Source: an uncultured Clostridia bacterium (GTDB taxonomy: Bacteria; Bacillota; Clostridia; UBA1381). From it: a stretch of DNA of 64,000 bases. Under the pieces are notes generated by a model. It ran no database searches, was not told the DNA's origin, and was given only the letters and a program-made list of their open reading frames with translations. The DNA is taken from contig CAKSFT010000011.1 in assembly GCA_934454145.1 (NCBI GenBank), forward strand, positions 1 through 64,000, written 5' to 3'. The translations under genes and the position numbers were made by a program. Shown one piece after another: positions 16,071 to 25,284 of the stretch (positions are counted from its first letter, which is position 1; every line of letters begins with the position of its first letter).

Positions 16071-17309
16071 TTATTGTAATTTTAAAACTATATCGAGCAT
16101 ATTTTCTGCGAAAATTCCATAACCTTTGTCAGGTTCGTTGACAAATACGTGCGTCACGGCGCCGACAAGCATGCCGTTTTGGATTATCGGTGCCCCGCTC
16201 ATTCCCTGCACGATTCCTCCGGTTTTTTCGAGAAGTGCCGGGTCGGTTATGCGTATAACGAGCCCTTTATTGCCGCAATTACTGCTTTTTGAAACTTCTT
16301 CAATATCCACGCTATATTTTTTTACACCGCCGCCGTCCACGTCCGCCATGATATATGCCGCGCCGTTTTTCACCTGAAAACGCGTGGCGACAGGCATATA
16401 TCCCTCTCCGTAAAATTCTGCGGACTCGTTTGTTTTGCCGTATACCCCCATTTGGGAATTGAGCAGAATTTTGCCGAAAGAGGCATTGCCGAAGATGCCG
16501 GAAAGTTCGCCGGGATTTCCGGCGGTGCTTTTTGTTGAGTATGCAATTTTGCAGTCGGAAATACTGCCGCTGCGCGGAAGAATGATATCCCCGGTGTCGA
16601 CATCTGTTATTGCATGTCCAAGGGTGGCAAAAGAAGAGGTTTTGGGGTCATAAAAAGTGAGAGTGCCGACGCCGGCGGTGCTGTCGCGGACCCATATTCC
16701 TATTTTTTTCTGCCCGTCGCCCGACAATATCGGCGTGACCGTCATTTCGTTTAAATTGTCGCCGTGCATCACGCCGAGCGTGACGCTCCCGTCGGCAGAA
16801 TTCAATATTTTCGACAATTGTTCCGATGTGCTGAGCGCTTTTCCACCGGCACTGACAATTCTGTCACCGACGCGTATGCCGGCGTCGCGCGCGGGGGAAA
16901 AGCTTTTGCCGGCAGAATCCCTGACATCGGAAACATTGACGGTCAGGAGTCCGTCGGCGTATATTTTTATGCCGACGGGGGAACCCGAAGGTATGACGCT
17001 GTATTGCGGCGCTACGGTCACGTCCACGGTTTTTATCGGGATAAAATTAAACATTTTTACATTTAATTTGTAAGTCCCGGCATTCTCGGTGTTCAGCAAA
17101 ATCCCGTCTGCATTTTTTGCGGACAGAGCACCGGAATCCGCAGAAGCCTCAAGCGAGTCTGCCGAAATATTGCAAAAAGAACCGACATTCAGCAAATACC
17201 GGGAATTTTGTGTAAGATGTATGTCAGACGGGAGAGAGCGGTATGTGTTAAAAAACACAGCCGCGGGCAATAATAAAAGTATATAAATAAATTTTGATTT
17301 TTTTAACAA
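16071..17309 (-). CDS. spoIVB: SpoIVB serine peptidase
   Basis: A forespore-secreted protease that cleaves SpoIVFA and thereby triggers pro-sigma-K processing. It has an N-terminal membrane anchor (about 8-22), a PDZ domain (about 105-185) and the S55 catalytic domain with His232 in LGHAITD and Ser371 in VQGMSGAPI. The start is placed at the TTG at 17307-17309 (412 residues) because GAGGTGAG stands 6-7 bases before it; the upstream in-frame ATG at 17330 has no ribosome site. It works in one pathway with the sigK product of this window. Confidence 0.95.
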   Translation of the reverse strand: MLKKSKFIYILLLLPAAVFFNTYRSLPSDIHLTQNSRYLLNVGSFCNISADSLEASADSGALSAKNADGILLNTENAGTYKLNVKMFNFIPIKTVDVTVAPQYSVIPSGSPVGIKIYADGLLTVNVSDVRDSAGKSFSPARDAGIRVGDRIVSAGGKALSTSEQLSKILNSADGSVTLGVMHGDNLNEMTVTPILSGDGQKKIGIWVRDSTAGVGTLTFYDPKTSSFATLGHAITDVDTGDIILPRSGSISDCKIAYSTKSTAGNPGELSGIFGNASFGKILLNSQMGVYGKTNESAEFYGEGYMPVATRFQVKNGAAYIMADVDGGGVKKYSVDIEEVSKSSNCGNKGLVIRITDPALLEKTGGIVQGMSGAPIIQNGMLVGAVTHVFVNEPDKGYGIFAENMLDIVLKLQ

Positions 17310-17485
17310 TTGGAACTCACCTCGTTTCATTTATAACTTAACCGCAACGAAGGTTTGTTATACTTATCACTTTAAGTCAAAAATGGTGTTTATTTAAGTT
17401 TATTGTAAATATCTATAGCATTTTATAAAAAAATGTGATATACTGTAAAAAAGTAAATTTTTAAAACAAATTTTCGGAGGATTTT

Positions 17486-19681
17486 ATGAAACTGGATTTT
17501 TTGAACCCGAAACAGCGCGAAGCGGTGACGCATACAAAAGGGCCGCTTTTGGTGCTTGCCGGCGCCGGCAGCGGCAAAACCACCGTTTTGGTAAACAGAA
17601 TAGCGTATATAATAGAGCACGAGCATGTGAGTCCGTTCAATATTTTGGCAATCACTTTCACAAACAAGGCTGCAAAGGAAATGTATGACAGGGTTTTGCA
17701 GATTATGGGAGAAACCGCAGAAGATATGTGGATAAGCACATTTCACTCGGCATGTGTAAAGATTCTCAGGAGGACAATCCATTTGCTGGGATATGACAAT
17801 GATTTTGTGATTTATGACAGCCAGGACACGGGGACTTTGATAAAAGAGTGTCTGAAAGAATTGCAGCTGGACGACAAATTGTTCCCGAGAAAGATGATGG
17901 CATCAATTATCAGCAAGGCAAAGGACAACATGCAGGACGTAGATTCCTTCAGGGCGCTGAATGCAAAAAATTATTTCAATCTGAAGGTGGCAGAGGTTTA
18001 TGAGCTGTATCAGAAAAAGCTGAAACGCAACAATGCCCTCGACTTTGATGACATTGTCCTGAATACCGTAAAAATATTTATGGAAAATCCCGACATTTTA
18101 GAAAATTATCAAAATAGATTCAAATATATTTTGGTGGACGAGTATCAGGACACAAACAATGTGCAGTATATGCTGATAAGCCTCCTTGCCCAGGGCAGCA
18201 GAAATATATGTGTCGTGGGTGATGATGACCAGAGTATATATAAATTCCGCGGAGCAAATATCCAGAATATACTGGGATTTGAAGATGAATTTACCGACGC
18301 ACATGTGATTAAGCTGGAGCAGAACTACCGTTCCACCCAAAATATACTCGACACTGCAAACAAGGTCATAGCAAACAACAAAGGGAGAAAGACAAAAGCG
18401 CTTTGGACAGACAACGACAGGGGAGAGATGGTAAAGCTTTTCACTGCTGAAAACGAATATGATGAAGGGCGCTTTGTCGCAGAACAGATTGAACAGCTTG
18501 TGCGTGATGGGGGAAAATATTCCGACGCGGCAATTCTTTACCGAACAAACTCGCAGTCGCGTGTGCTGGAAGAACAGCTTATGCGAAATGCGATTCCGTA
18601 TAGGGTTCTTGCCGGGCTGCGCTTTTATGACCGCAAGGAAATAAAAGATATTATTGCATATCTGAGGATAATACATAACCCAAGCGACAGTGTCAGCCTG
18701 GGGAGAATAATCAACGAACCGAAAAGAGGAATCGGGGCGGCAACCATGGAAAAGGCGGCAGAGATTGCGGCTGTGCAGAATGTGAGCGTGTATGATGTAA
18801 TTGCAAATGCCGACGCGTATGACGTTCTGTCAAGGCCGGCACAAAAACTGAAGGATTTTTCACGGCTTATCGAAGGTCTGAGAAAAGCATCGGAAAACAT
18901 GGGCGTCACGGAATTTGCACAAAGGGTGCTTCGCGACAGCGGATATGCACAAATGCTGGAGCGCGAGGACACCGTGGAGTCGCGTACAAGGCTTGAAAAC
19001 CTACAGGAATTTATGAGCGTGACGGCAGAATATGAAAAGGAAAACGCCGACGCATCTTTGGGCGGATTTTTGGAAGAGGTGTCGCTTATTGCGGACATTG
19101 ATTCTTATGACGAGGATCAGGATGCAGTGGTTATGATGACGATACACAGCGCAAAAGGGCTGGAGTTCCCGGTTGTATTCCTGACGGGCATGGAGGAAGG
19201 TGTGTTCCCCTCGGGAAGGTCGGAGAGTGATGAAGACATTGAAGAGGAACGCAGGTTGTGTTATGTCGCGATAACAAGGGCAAAGCAAAAGCTTTACCTT
19301 ACCAATACGGAAAGGCGAATGATATTCGGCAAAACAACGGCAAACCGTCCGTCAAGATTTATGCGCGAGATACCTGTCGAATACACCGAGGATTTGTCAA
19401 GGAAGAGGACGAAAGTTCAGCACAGTGTGGGCAATGCGATTGCCGAAAGAATGAAACAGGAAAGGGAGCGGCTCTACAAAAAGGCGGAGCAGACTTTTGT
19501 GCCCGAGAAGAAAATGAATTTCAAACCCGGTGACATTGTGATGCACAGGAAGTTCGGGCGCGGAATCGTGGTTGAGGCACAGGCCTTCGGCAAGGACATG
19601 CGTCTTGCGGTTTCGTTTGACAGCGTGGGCATGAAGCAGCTTATGGCGGCTTTTGCAAAGCTGGAAAAGCTTGAAGAATAA
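17486..19681 (+). CDS. pcrA: ATP-dependent DNA helicase PcrA (UvrD/Rep family)
   Basis: A 3'-5' superfamily 1A helicase for repair and clearing replication blocks. It has 731 residues. Motifs: Walker A GAGSGKTT (26-33), Walker B LVDEYQDTN, motif III GDDDQSIYKFRGA, motif IV EQNYRST, motif V TIHSAKGLEFPVVF and motif VI CYVAITRAK. The C-terminal GDIVMHRKFGRGIVV segment is the Tudor-like RNA polymerase contact of PcrA. The start follows GGAGGATTTT. In many Firmicutes pcrA is followed by ligA, but here glyS comes next. Confidence 0.97.
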   Translation: MKLDFLNPKQREAVTHTKGPLLVLAGAGSGKTTVLVNRIAYIIEHEHVSPFNILAITFTNKAAKEMYDRVLQIMGETAEDMWISTFHSACVKILRRTIHLLGYDNDFVIYDSQDTGTLIKECLKELQLDDKLFPRKMMASIISKAKDNMQDVDSFRALNAKNYFNLKVAEVYELYQKKLKRNNALDFDDIVLNTVKIFMENPDILENYQNRFKYILVDEYQDTNNVQYMLISLLAQGSRNICVVGDDDQSIYKFRGANIQNILGFEDEFTDAHVIKLEQNYRSTQNILDTANKVIANNKGRKTKALWTDNDRGEMVKLFTAENEYDEGRFVAEQIEQLVRDGGKYSDAAILYRTNSQSRVLEEQLMRNAIPYRVLAGLRFYDRKEIKDIIAYLRIIHNPSDSVSLGRIINEPKRGIGAATMEKAAEIAAVQNVSVYDVIANADAYDVLSRPAQKLKDFSRLIEGLRKASENMGVTEFAQRVLRDSGYAQMLEREDTVESRTRLENLQEFMSVTAEYEKENADASLGGFLEEVSLIADIDSYDEDQDAVVMMTIHSAKGLEFPVVFLTGMEEGVFPSGRSESDEDIEEERRLCYVAITRAKQKLYLTNTERRMIFGKTTANRPSRFMREIPVEYTEDLSRKRTKVQHSVGNAIAERMKQERERLYKKAEQTFVPEKKMNFKPGDIVMHRKFGRGIVVEAQAFGKDMRLAVSFDSVGMKQLMAAFAKLEKLEE

Positions 19682-19728
19682 AAATGGCGGAAATTTTGGC
19701 ATATTTTTAAAATAAAGCGTCAAATCAC

Positions 19729-19757
19729 TTGACCTTTTCGGGATTTTCTGTTAAAAT
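19729..19757 (+). promoter_or_regulatory. glyS promoter
   Basis: TTGACC (19729-19734) and TAAAAT (19752-19757) with a 17-base spacer. Only about 65 bases separate it from the start, too few for a T-box leader. Confidence 0.7.
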
Positions 19758-19828
19758 ATAGGGTATGATTGAAACCGGCATGAGAACAGTGCGCCGGGAA
19801 ATGTAATAATGAAAGGTGACAGGCTTTT

Positions 19829-21220
19829 ATGAAAAACAATGAAAAAACAATGGACAAAATTGTTTCACTTTGCAAAGGCAGGGGTTTTATATTCCCGGGC
19901 AGTGAGATTTACGGCGGACTTGCAAATACATGGGACTACGGCCCCTTGGGAGTGGAATTCAAGAACAACGTAAAAAAGGCATGGTGGAAGAAATTTATAC
20001 ATGAATCAAAATACAATGTCGGTGTGGACTGCGCCATTTTGATGAATCCGCAGGTGTGGGTTGCGTCGGGGCATGTGGGCGGTTTTTCCGACCCGCTTAT
20101 GGACTGCAAGGAATGTAAAGCAAGACACCGTGCGGACAAGCTGATTGAGGACTATGCTTTCCAAAACGGCGAAAGCCTGACGGTTGACGGCTGGAGCAAC
20201 GAAAAAATGATTGACTATATAAACGAGCACAACATTGTGTGCCCGGAATGCGGAAAGCACAACTTTACAGATATACGTCAGTTTAACCTTATGTTCAAGA
20301 CCTTCCAGGGCGTCACAGAGGACTCTTCGTCCACGGTATATCTGCGACCGGAAACGGCACAGGGTATATTTGTAAACTTTAAAAATGTACAGCGTACATC
20401 AAGGAAAAAGGTGCCTTTCGGAATCGGACAGGTCGGAAAATCATTCAGAAATGAAATCACACCCGGAAACTTTACATTCCGCACAAGAGAATTTGAGCAG
20501 ATGGAGCTTGAATTTTTCTGCGCACCCGGCAATGATATGGAATGGTTTTTGTACTGGAAAGATTTTTGCATGCAGTGGCTGCTGAAATTGGGCATAAAGG
20601 AAGAAAATGTAAGATTCCGTGATCATTCCCCCGAGGAATTGTCGCATTATTCAAATGCGACGACAGATATTGAATTTGTATTCCCGTTTGGCTGGGGAGA
20701 GCTGTGGGGCATTGCCGACAGAACCGACTTTGACCTGAAACAGCACCAGGAGCACTCCGGCGAGAGCATGGAATATATCGACCCGATTACCAATGAGCGT
20801 TATGTTCCGTATTGCATAGAGCCGTCTTTGGGTGCCGACCGTGTGGCTTTGGCATTCTTGGTTGAGGCATATGACGAGGAGGACCTGGGCGACGGGGACT
20901 CGCGTGTGGTTATGCATCTGCACCCGGCTTTGGCGCCTGTCAAGGCTGCGGTTCTGCCGCTTTCTAAGAAGCTTTCCAAGGGTGCCGGAGAAGTGTTTGA
21001 ACAGCTTATCAAAAAGTATAACTGTGAATATGACGAGTCAGGCTCAATCGGCAAGCGTTATCGCCGTCAGGACGAAATCGGGACGCCTTTCTGCATAACA
21101 TATGATTTTGATTCCGAAACGGACGCGTCGGTAACGGTGCGCGACCGCGACACAATGCAGCAGCAGAGAATAAAGATTGCTGACCTGGACAAGTTTTTGG
21201 AAGAAAAATTGGAATTTTGA
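19829..21220 (+). CDS. glyS: Glycine-tRNA ligase, single-chain class II type
   Basis: Charges tRNA-Gly. The 463-residue protein is the homodimeric, eukaryote-like GlyRS found in many Firmicutes, not the two-subunit form. It shows the class II motifs RPETAQGIFVNFKNV, SFRNEITPGN and FEQMELEFF, the zinc-binding type cysteines (CKEC, CPEC), and a C-terminal anticodon-binding domain. The start follows GAAAGGTGA. Unlike many Firmicutes synthetase genes, no T-box is present. Confidence 0.97.
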   Translation: MKNNEKTMDKIVSLCKGRGFIFPGSEIYGGLANTWDYGPLGVEFKNNVKKAWWKKFIHESKYNVGVDCAILMNPQVWVASGHVGGFSDPLMDCKECKARHRADKLIEDYAFQNGESLTVDGWSNEKMIDYINEHNIVCPECGKHNFTDIRQFNLMFKTFQGVTEDSSSTVYLRPETAQGIFVNFKNVQRTSRKKVPFGIGQVGKSFRNEITPGNFTFRTREFEQMELEFFCAPGNDMEWFLYWKDFCMQWLLKLGIKEENVRFRDHSPEELSHYSNATTDIEFVFPFGWGELWGIADRTDFDLKQHQEHSGESMEYIDPITNERYVPYCIEPSLGADRVALAFLVEAYDEEDLGDGDSRVVMHLHPALAPVKAAVLPLSKKLSKGAGEVFEQLIKKYNCEYDESGSIGKRYRRQDEIGTPFCITYDFDSETDASVTVRDRDTMQQQRIKIADLDKFLEEKLEF

Positions 21221-21239
21221 TGAAAGAGTTGAAGTATAA

Positions 21240-21638
21240 ATGAAATTTTTCGGAGAATTTAAGAAATTTATTGCAAGAGGAAATGTGCTGGACATGGCAG
21301 TCGGCATTATTATCGGTTCTGCATTTACCAAAATTGTCACATCTCTTGTAAACGATATCATAACCCCGATATTGAGCATCATAACGGGAAAGGTGAATCT
21401 GACCGATTTGAAACTTGTGATTTCTGATGAGCTGTCGCTTACATACGGCAATTTTATCCAGTCTGTTATTGATTTTCTTATTATTGCATTTGTGGTTTTT
21501 GTGATGGTGAGTGCGATAAATAAGTTCCATGACAAGCTGAAGAAAAAGGAGGAGGAAAAACCGGAGGAACCGCCGAAACCGTCAAGGGAAGAAGAACTTC
21601 TGGCGGAAATACGGGATATCCTGAAGGAAAACAAATAA
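21240..21638 (+). CDS. mscL: Large-conductance mechanosensitive channel
   Basis: A homopentameric membrane valve opening under hypo-osmotic shock. It has 132 residues: a short N-terminal helix, TM1 with RGNVLDMAVGIIIGSAF, a periplasmic-type loop, TM2 (about 70-95) and a charged C-terminal coiled coil rich in K and E. It follows glyS by 19 bases and probably shares its transcript. Confidence 0.96.
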   Translation: MKFFGEFKKFIARGNVLDMAVGIIIGSAFTKIVTSLVNDIITPILSIITGKVNLTDLKLVISDELSLTYGNFIQSVIDFLIIAFVVFVMVSAINKFHDKLKKKEEEKPEEPPKPSREEELLAEIRDILKENK

Positions 21639-21670
21639 TTGGTTTAAGCTTTTATCATACCTTTCATATA

Positions 21671-21712
21671 GGGGCTGCGGCAATGTTTAATTTTGCCGCA
21701 GCCCCGCATTTT
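21671..21712. terminator. Bidirectional terminator between mscL and sigK
   Basis: GGGGCTGCGGCAA (21671-21683) and TTGCCGCAGCCCC (21693-21705) form a perfect 13-base stem. T-rich sequence follows on the plus side, so it can serve both converging genes. Confidence 0.85.
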
Positions 21713-21714
21713 TT

Positions 21715-22398
21715 TTATGAAAGCATTTCGGAATTTAGTTTTTTCAGCGCCTTTTTTTCTATGCGAGAAACATAAGAACGGGATATGCCCAAAATGTCTG
21801 CAACTTCTTTTTGTGTTTTGCGCTTGGAATTGTTCAGCCCGTAACGCCATGATATTATATTGATTTCATTTTGGGAAAGAACCTTTGTCATCGCGCGGTA
21901 AAGCTTTTTTACGTCGGCGTGCAGGGCAATTTCTTCGATGATATCGGTGTTGTCGGCAGGGAGAATGTCAGAAAAAGTCATGTTGTTGCCTTCTTTGTCC
22001 ACCCCGATAGGTTCTTCAAGAGAAACCTCGTTCAATATTTTTTTTGAAGAACGCAAAACCATAAGGATTTCGTTTTCGATGCAGCGGGCAATATATGTCG
22101 CAAGCCTGGGGTTGCGGTCGGGGGAAAAGGTGTTGATTCCTTTTATAAGCCCGATTATGCCGACGGAAATCAGGTCGTCAATGTTGTTTTCGTTTGCATA
22201 TTTTTTTGCGATGTGTGCCACAAGGCGCAGATTATGTTCTATCAATATGTTGCGTGCCGACATGTCGCCGTTTTTGTAAAGTTCAAGGTATTTGTTTTCG
22301 TCAGCCGGCGAAAGCTGTTTTGGGAACGCGTTCCCGTTGCCGACATATCCGGCGAGAAAGATAAGCTCATGTATAAGGTTTACAAGCATATCGAACAT
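21715..22398 (-). CDS. sigK: RNA polymerase sigma-K factor, uninterrupted
   Basis: The late mother-cell sigma factor of sporulation. It has 227 residues. The N terminus is hydrophobic, as in pro-sigma-K (LIHELIFLAGYVGN), then NAFPKQLSPADENKYLEL matches the known SigK start. The sigma-70 regions follow: IEHNLRLVAHIAKKY (2.1), DLISVGIIGLIKGI (2.2), and region 4 helix-turn-helix KEVADILGISRSYVSRIEKKAL. There is no skin-like insertion. The pro-sequence implies activation by SpoIVFB through SpoIVB signalling. Confidence 0.95.
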   Translation of the reverse strand: MFDMLVNLIHELIFLAGYVGNGNAFPKQLSPADENKYLELYKNGDMSARNILIEHNLRLVAHIAKKYANENNIDDLISVGIIGLIKGINTFSPDRNPRLATYIARCIENEILMVLRSSKKILNEVSLEEPIGVDKEGNNMTFSDILPADNTDIIEEIALHADVKKLYRAMTKVLSQNEINIISWRYGLNNSKRKTQKEVADILGISRSYVSRIEKKALKKLNSEMLS

Positions 22399-22556
22399 TT
22401 TGAAATCACCTCTGATATAATATATGGCATATATGATAAATTAGAATAAAAGCTTTTGCCGCCGGCGGAAAAATATTGCAAAGAATGAGAGAGTGTGATA
22501 TTATTGTATTAAATATTTTGTGCCGGCAGGCGGGCGGCAGAGCGGAGGATGATTTT

Positions 22557-23720
22557 ATGAAGCGTATATTTTTGATTGTTGCGGACAGCTTTGGGATTGG
22601 CGCGGCGCGCGACGCGGCAGACTATGGCGATGAAGGCGCCGACACTTTGCGCACAATCTGCAAATCGGCTGAATTTTCGGCGGAGAATCTGGGGAAAATG
22701 GGGCTATTTAATATTGACAAAACCGGTGAAATGAAAAAGGAACTGCACCAAACGGCGGCTTGTGCAAGGCTTTGCGAACTCTCAAAAGGAAAGGACACAA
22801 CCACGGGGCATTGGGAAATGGCAGGTATTGTGGGAAAGACTGCATTTCCCGTATATCCGGACGGATTCCCATCGGAAATTGTTTCGGAATTTGAAAAAAG
22901 AACGGGGAAAAAGATTTTGTGCAACAAGCCGTACTCGGGGACTGAGGTTATCCGTGACTATGGAGAAGAACACATCAGAACGGGTGCACTCATAGTTTAT
23001 ACCTCCGCCGACAGCGTTTTTCAGATTGCCGCACACAAGAATGTTGTCAGTGTGGAAGAATTGTATGGCTATTGCAGAACGGCAAGGGAAATCCTGACGG
23101 GGAAAAACGCAGTTGCAAGGGTCATCGCAAGACCGTTTGACGGGGAATATCCGGATTTTTTCAGGACAGCGCAAAGGCATGATTTTTCCCTGGAGCCGCC
23201 GCAGAATACAATGCTTGATATATTGAAGGAAAACGGATTTGATGTAATAGGAATCGGGAAAATTTATGATATATTTGCCGGAAGGGGCTTGACAGAGCAT
23301 GTTTTTACAAAAAATAATGAAGAGGGCATGCGTGAGATAATCAAATATGCGGAAAAAGATTTTTCGGGACTGTGCTTTTTGAACCTGGTGGATTTTGACA
23401 TGAAATTCGGGCACCGAAACGACATTGACGGGTATGCAAAGGCAATTGCGGATTTTGACCGGGATTTACCGAAATTGATTGGACGGCTGGGGGAGGATGA
23501 TGTCATGTTCATCACTGCCGACCATGGCTGTGACCCCGGGTTTGCGGGGACTGACCACACCAGGGAGGGTGTGCCGCTGATTGTATACGGCAAAAAAATC
23601 CGCCCCGTGAACCTTGGGACAATAAGCGGTTTTAATTGTATTGCAAAAACTGTTTTGAGTATGTTTGGGGTAGAAAACAGTCTTGAAGCGATAGAATTAA
23701 GCAATTTTTTGTTGAAATAA
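22557..23720 (+). CDS. deoB: Phosphopentomutase
   Basis: Interconverts ribose 1- and 5-phosphate (and the deoxy forms) in nucleoside salvage. It has 387 residues of the alkaline phosphatase superfamily. The metal-binding set is visible: IVADSFGIGAARDA (Asp10), the phosphate acceptor region KGKDTTTGHWEM, and TADHGCDPGFAGTDHTRE. The start at 22557 follows GGAGGATGATTTT; the in-frame start at 22476 has no ribosome site. No nucleoside phosphorylase gene is adjacent. Confidence 0.96.
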   Translation: MKRIFLIVADSFGIGAARDAADYGDEGADTLRTICKSAEFSAENLGKMGLFNIDKTGEMKKELHQTAACARLCELSKGKDTTTGHWEMAGIVGKTAFPVYPDGFPSEIVSEFEKRTGKKILCNKPYSGTEVIRDYGEEHIRTGALIVYTSADSVFQIAAHKNVVSVEELYGYCRTAREILTGKNAVARVIARPFDGEYPDFFRTAQRHDFSLEPPQNTMLDILKENGFDVIGIGKIYDIFAGRGLTEHVFTKNNEEGMREIIKYAEKDFSGLCFLNLVDFDMKFGHRNDIDGYAKAIADFDRDLPKLIGRLGEDDVMFITADHGCDPGFAGTDHTREGVPLIVYGKKIRPVNLGTISGFNCIAKTVLSMFGVENSLEAIELSNFLLK

Positions 23721-23740
23721 ATCGAAAAAAAGAAAAAAAG

Positions 23741-23813
23741 CGAAAAAATGTTCGAAAAAACTCTTGACAACGAACAGATGTTTTGATATAATCACAATAC
23801 GAACAAATATTTG
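23741..23813 (+). promoter_or_regulatory. Promoter with three LexA-box-like sites
   Basis: TTGACA (23764-23769) and TATAAT (23787-23792) are spaced by 17 bases. CGAACAGATGTTTT (23771-23784) lies inside the spacer, CGAAAAAATGTTCG (23741-23754) just upstream and CGAACAAATATTTG (23800-23813) just downstream. Each differs in one or two positions from the Gram-positive LexA consensus CGAACNNNNGTTCG. LexA binding here would shut the promoter; damage would open it. Confidence 0.7.
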
Positions 23814-23835
23814 GTATATTTAGGAGGTATGGGTT

Positions 23836-24117
23836 ATGTCAAGAAAAAGAAGAATGATGAGAAGAAGAAGGATAACCGTTTCTGTTGTGCTGCTCGGCAT
23901 GATGCTTTTGATGGTGAATTATGCTTTGGCAAAACGCATCGAACCCGAGATGATGACAGTTGTTGTCAAAAGCGGCGAAAGCGTGTGGAGCATCGCAAAA
24001 GACAACAACCCAAACAAAAAGGATTTGCGGCGCCTGGTTTATGACATAATCGATATAAACGGCATATCGGACGGAATTATACATGTCGGACAGGAATTGA
24101 GTGTTCCGCTGAACTGA
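23836..24117 (+). CDS. yneA: YneA-like LysM cell division suppressor
   Basis: A 93-residue protein with a strongly basic start, one membrane segment (about 13-32) and an extracytoplasmic LysM domain (about 38-92; VVVKSGESVWSIAKDNN and GQELSVPLN). This is the architecture of YneA, an SOS-induced inhibitor of division that binds peptidoglycan. The three LexA-like sites in its promoter support that role. In Bacillus yneA stands next to lexA; here lexA is not adjacent. The start follows GGAGG. Confidence 0.8.
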   Translation: MSRKRRMMRRRRITVSVVLLGMMLLMVNYALAKRIEPEMMTVVVKSGESVWSIAKDNNPNKKDLRRLVYDIIDINGISDGIIHVGQELSVPLN

Positions 24118-24118
24118 T

Positions 24119-24147
24119 TTGACTTTGTCGGAAAATGGTGCTATAAT
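24119..24147 (+). promoter_or_regulatory. dusB promoter
   Basis: TTGACT (24119-24124) and TATAAT (24142-24147) with a 17-base spacer; it begins just past the stop codon of the LysM gene. Confidence 0.75.
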
Positions 24148-24176
24148 CATAACAAATATTTTGAGTGAGGTTTGTT

Positions 24177-25136
24177 ATGAAGATTGGTAATGTTGAGATA
24201 GAAAACAATATTTTTTTGGGACCCATGGCAGGGGTGACAGATTTGTCGTTCAGGCGGCTTTGCAGAGAGTACGGGTGCGGAGTTACATGTTCGGAAATGG
24301 TGAGCGCAAAGGGTTTGCACTACAACGACAAAAAGACAGCGTCGCTTATGGCTTTGGACAGCGAAAGTGAGCCGTGTGCGATTCAGATTTTCGGGAGCGA
24401 GCCGGAAATCATGGCGGAGGCGGCAAAAAAAGCGGAAGCGGCAGGGGCGGCTTTTGTGGATATAAATATGGGCTGCCCGATGCCGAAAATTGTAAACAAC
24501 GGCGACGGCTCTGCGTTGATGAAAAACCCTGCCGCGGCGGCAGACGCGGTGTATGCGGCGGCACGGGCGGTGGCGGTACCGGTGACAGTGAAAATACGAA
24601 AAGGCTGGGAAACCGAAACCGCGCCGGAGTTTGCAAAAATGCTGGAAGAAAGCGGCGCTGCGGCGATAACCGTACACGGAAGGACAAGAGAACAGTTTTA
24701 TAGCGGCGAGGCAGATTGGCAGACTATAAAACGGGTAAAGGAAAGCGTGGGTATACCGGTGATTGGCAACGGGGATATTTTCGCGCCGGAGGATGCGCTC
24801 AAAATGATGGAGCAAACAGGCTGCGACGGGGTGATGATTGCGCGCGGCGCACGCGGAAATCCCTTCATTTTTCGTGAAGTACGCGAATTTTTGGAAAACC
24901 GCACCAAGATTTTGCCGCCGACTGCCACGGAAAGGCTTGAAACCGCGCGGCGGCATGCCCATATGCTTGCCATGGACAAAGGGGAAAGCCGCGGAATAAA
25001 GGAAGCGAGAAAACACATCGCGTGGTATATAAAGGGCATGAGGGACAGCGCGGCGGCGAAAAACAGGATATTTAAGGCGGTAAGCTTGGAAGAAATAGAC
25101 GAGGTTTTTGAATATATGATGTCCAATTTGAAATAA
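24177..25136 (+). CDS. dusB: tRNA-dihydrouridine synthase B
   Basis: A flavoenzyme reducing uridine to dihydrouridine in tRNA D-loops. It has 319 residues. The FMN site GPMAGVTDLSFRRL, catalytic Cys100 in DINMGCPMPK, VHGRTREQFYSG, and NGDIFAPEDA are all typical. The ATG at 24177 follows GAGTGAGG; the upstream GTG at 24165 overlaps that site and is rejected. Confidence 0.95.
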   Translation: MKIGNVEIENNIFLGPMAGVTDLSFRRLCREYGCGVTCSEMVSAKGLHYNDKKTASLMALDSESEPCAIQIFGSEPEIMAEAAKKAEAAGAAFVDINMGCPMPKIVNNGDGSALMKNPAAAADAVYAAARAVAVPVTVKIRKGWETETAPEFAKMLEESGAAAITVHGRTREQFYSGEADWQTIKRVKESVGIPVIGNGDIFAPEDALKMMEQTGCDGVMIARGARGNPFIFREVREFLENRTKILPPTATERLETARRHAHMLAMDKGESRGIKEARKHIAWYIKGMRDSAAAKNRIFKAVSLEEIDEVFEYMMSNLK

Positions 25137-25159
25137 ATTCACAAAAAAGCAGATTTTTG

Positions 25160-25188
25160 TTGTAATTGCGCAGAAAATATGATAAAAT
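25160..25188 (+). promoter_or_regulatory. typA promoter
   Basis: TTGTAA (25160-25165) and TAAAAT (25183-25188) with a 17-base spacer. The leader that follows contains a palindromic repeat. Confidence 0.65.
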
Positions 25189-25206
25189 TATACGGTTAAA
25201 GTAATT

Positions 25207-25265
25207 ATGTATATTTGCTTAGATAATTGTAAAATTTGCATTTTACAATTATCTGATGTATATTT
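25207..25265. repeat. Palindromic element in the typA leader with 10-base direct repeats
   Basis: ATGTATATTT occurs at 25207-25216 and 25256-25265. The palindrome AGATAATTGTAAAAT...ATTTTACAATTATCT spans 25221-25254 and ends 30 bases before the typA start. A second-position change (AGAT for AGGT) is mirrored on both arms, so the stem is kept. Confidence 0.7.
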
Positions 25266-25284
25266 ACTGAAAGGGAGTAACTGT

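Noticed and set aside
19758..19828. T-box leader expected before glyS
   Set aside because: Only about 70 bases separate promoter and start, and no TGGNACCGCG motif is present.
21715..22398. Assignment of the sigma factor as SigE
   Set aside because: The NAFPKQLS start and the sequence through IEHNLRLVAHI match SigK; the neighbouring spoIIGA expected for sigE is absent.
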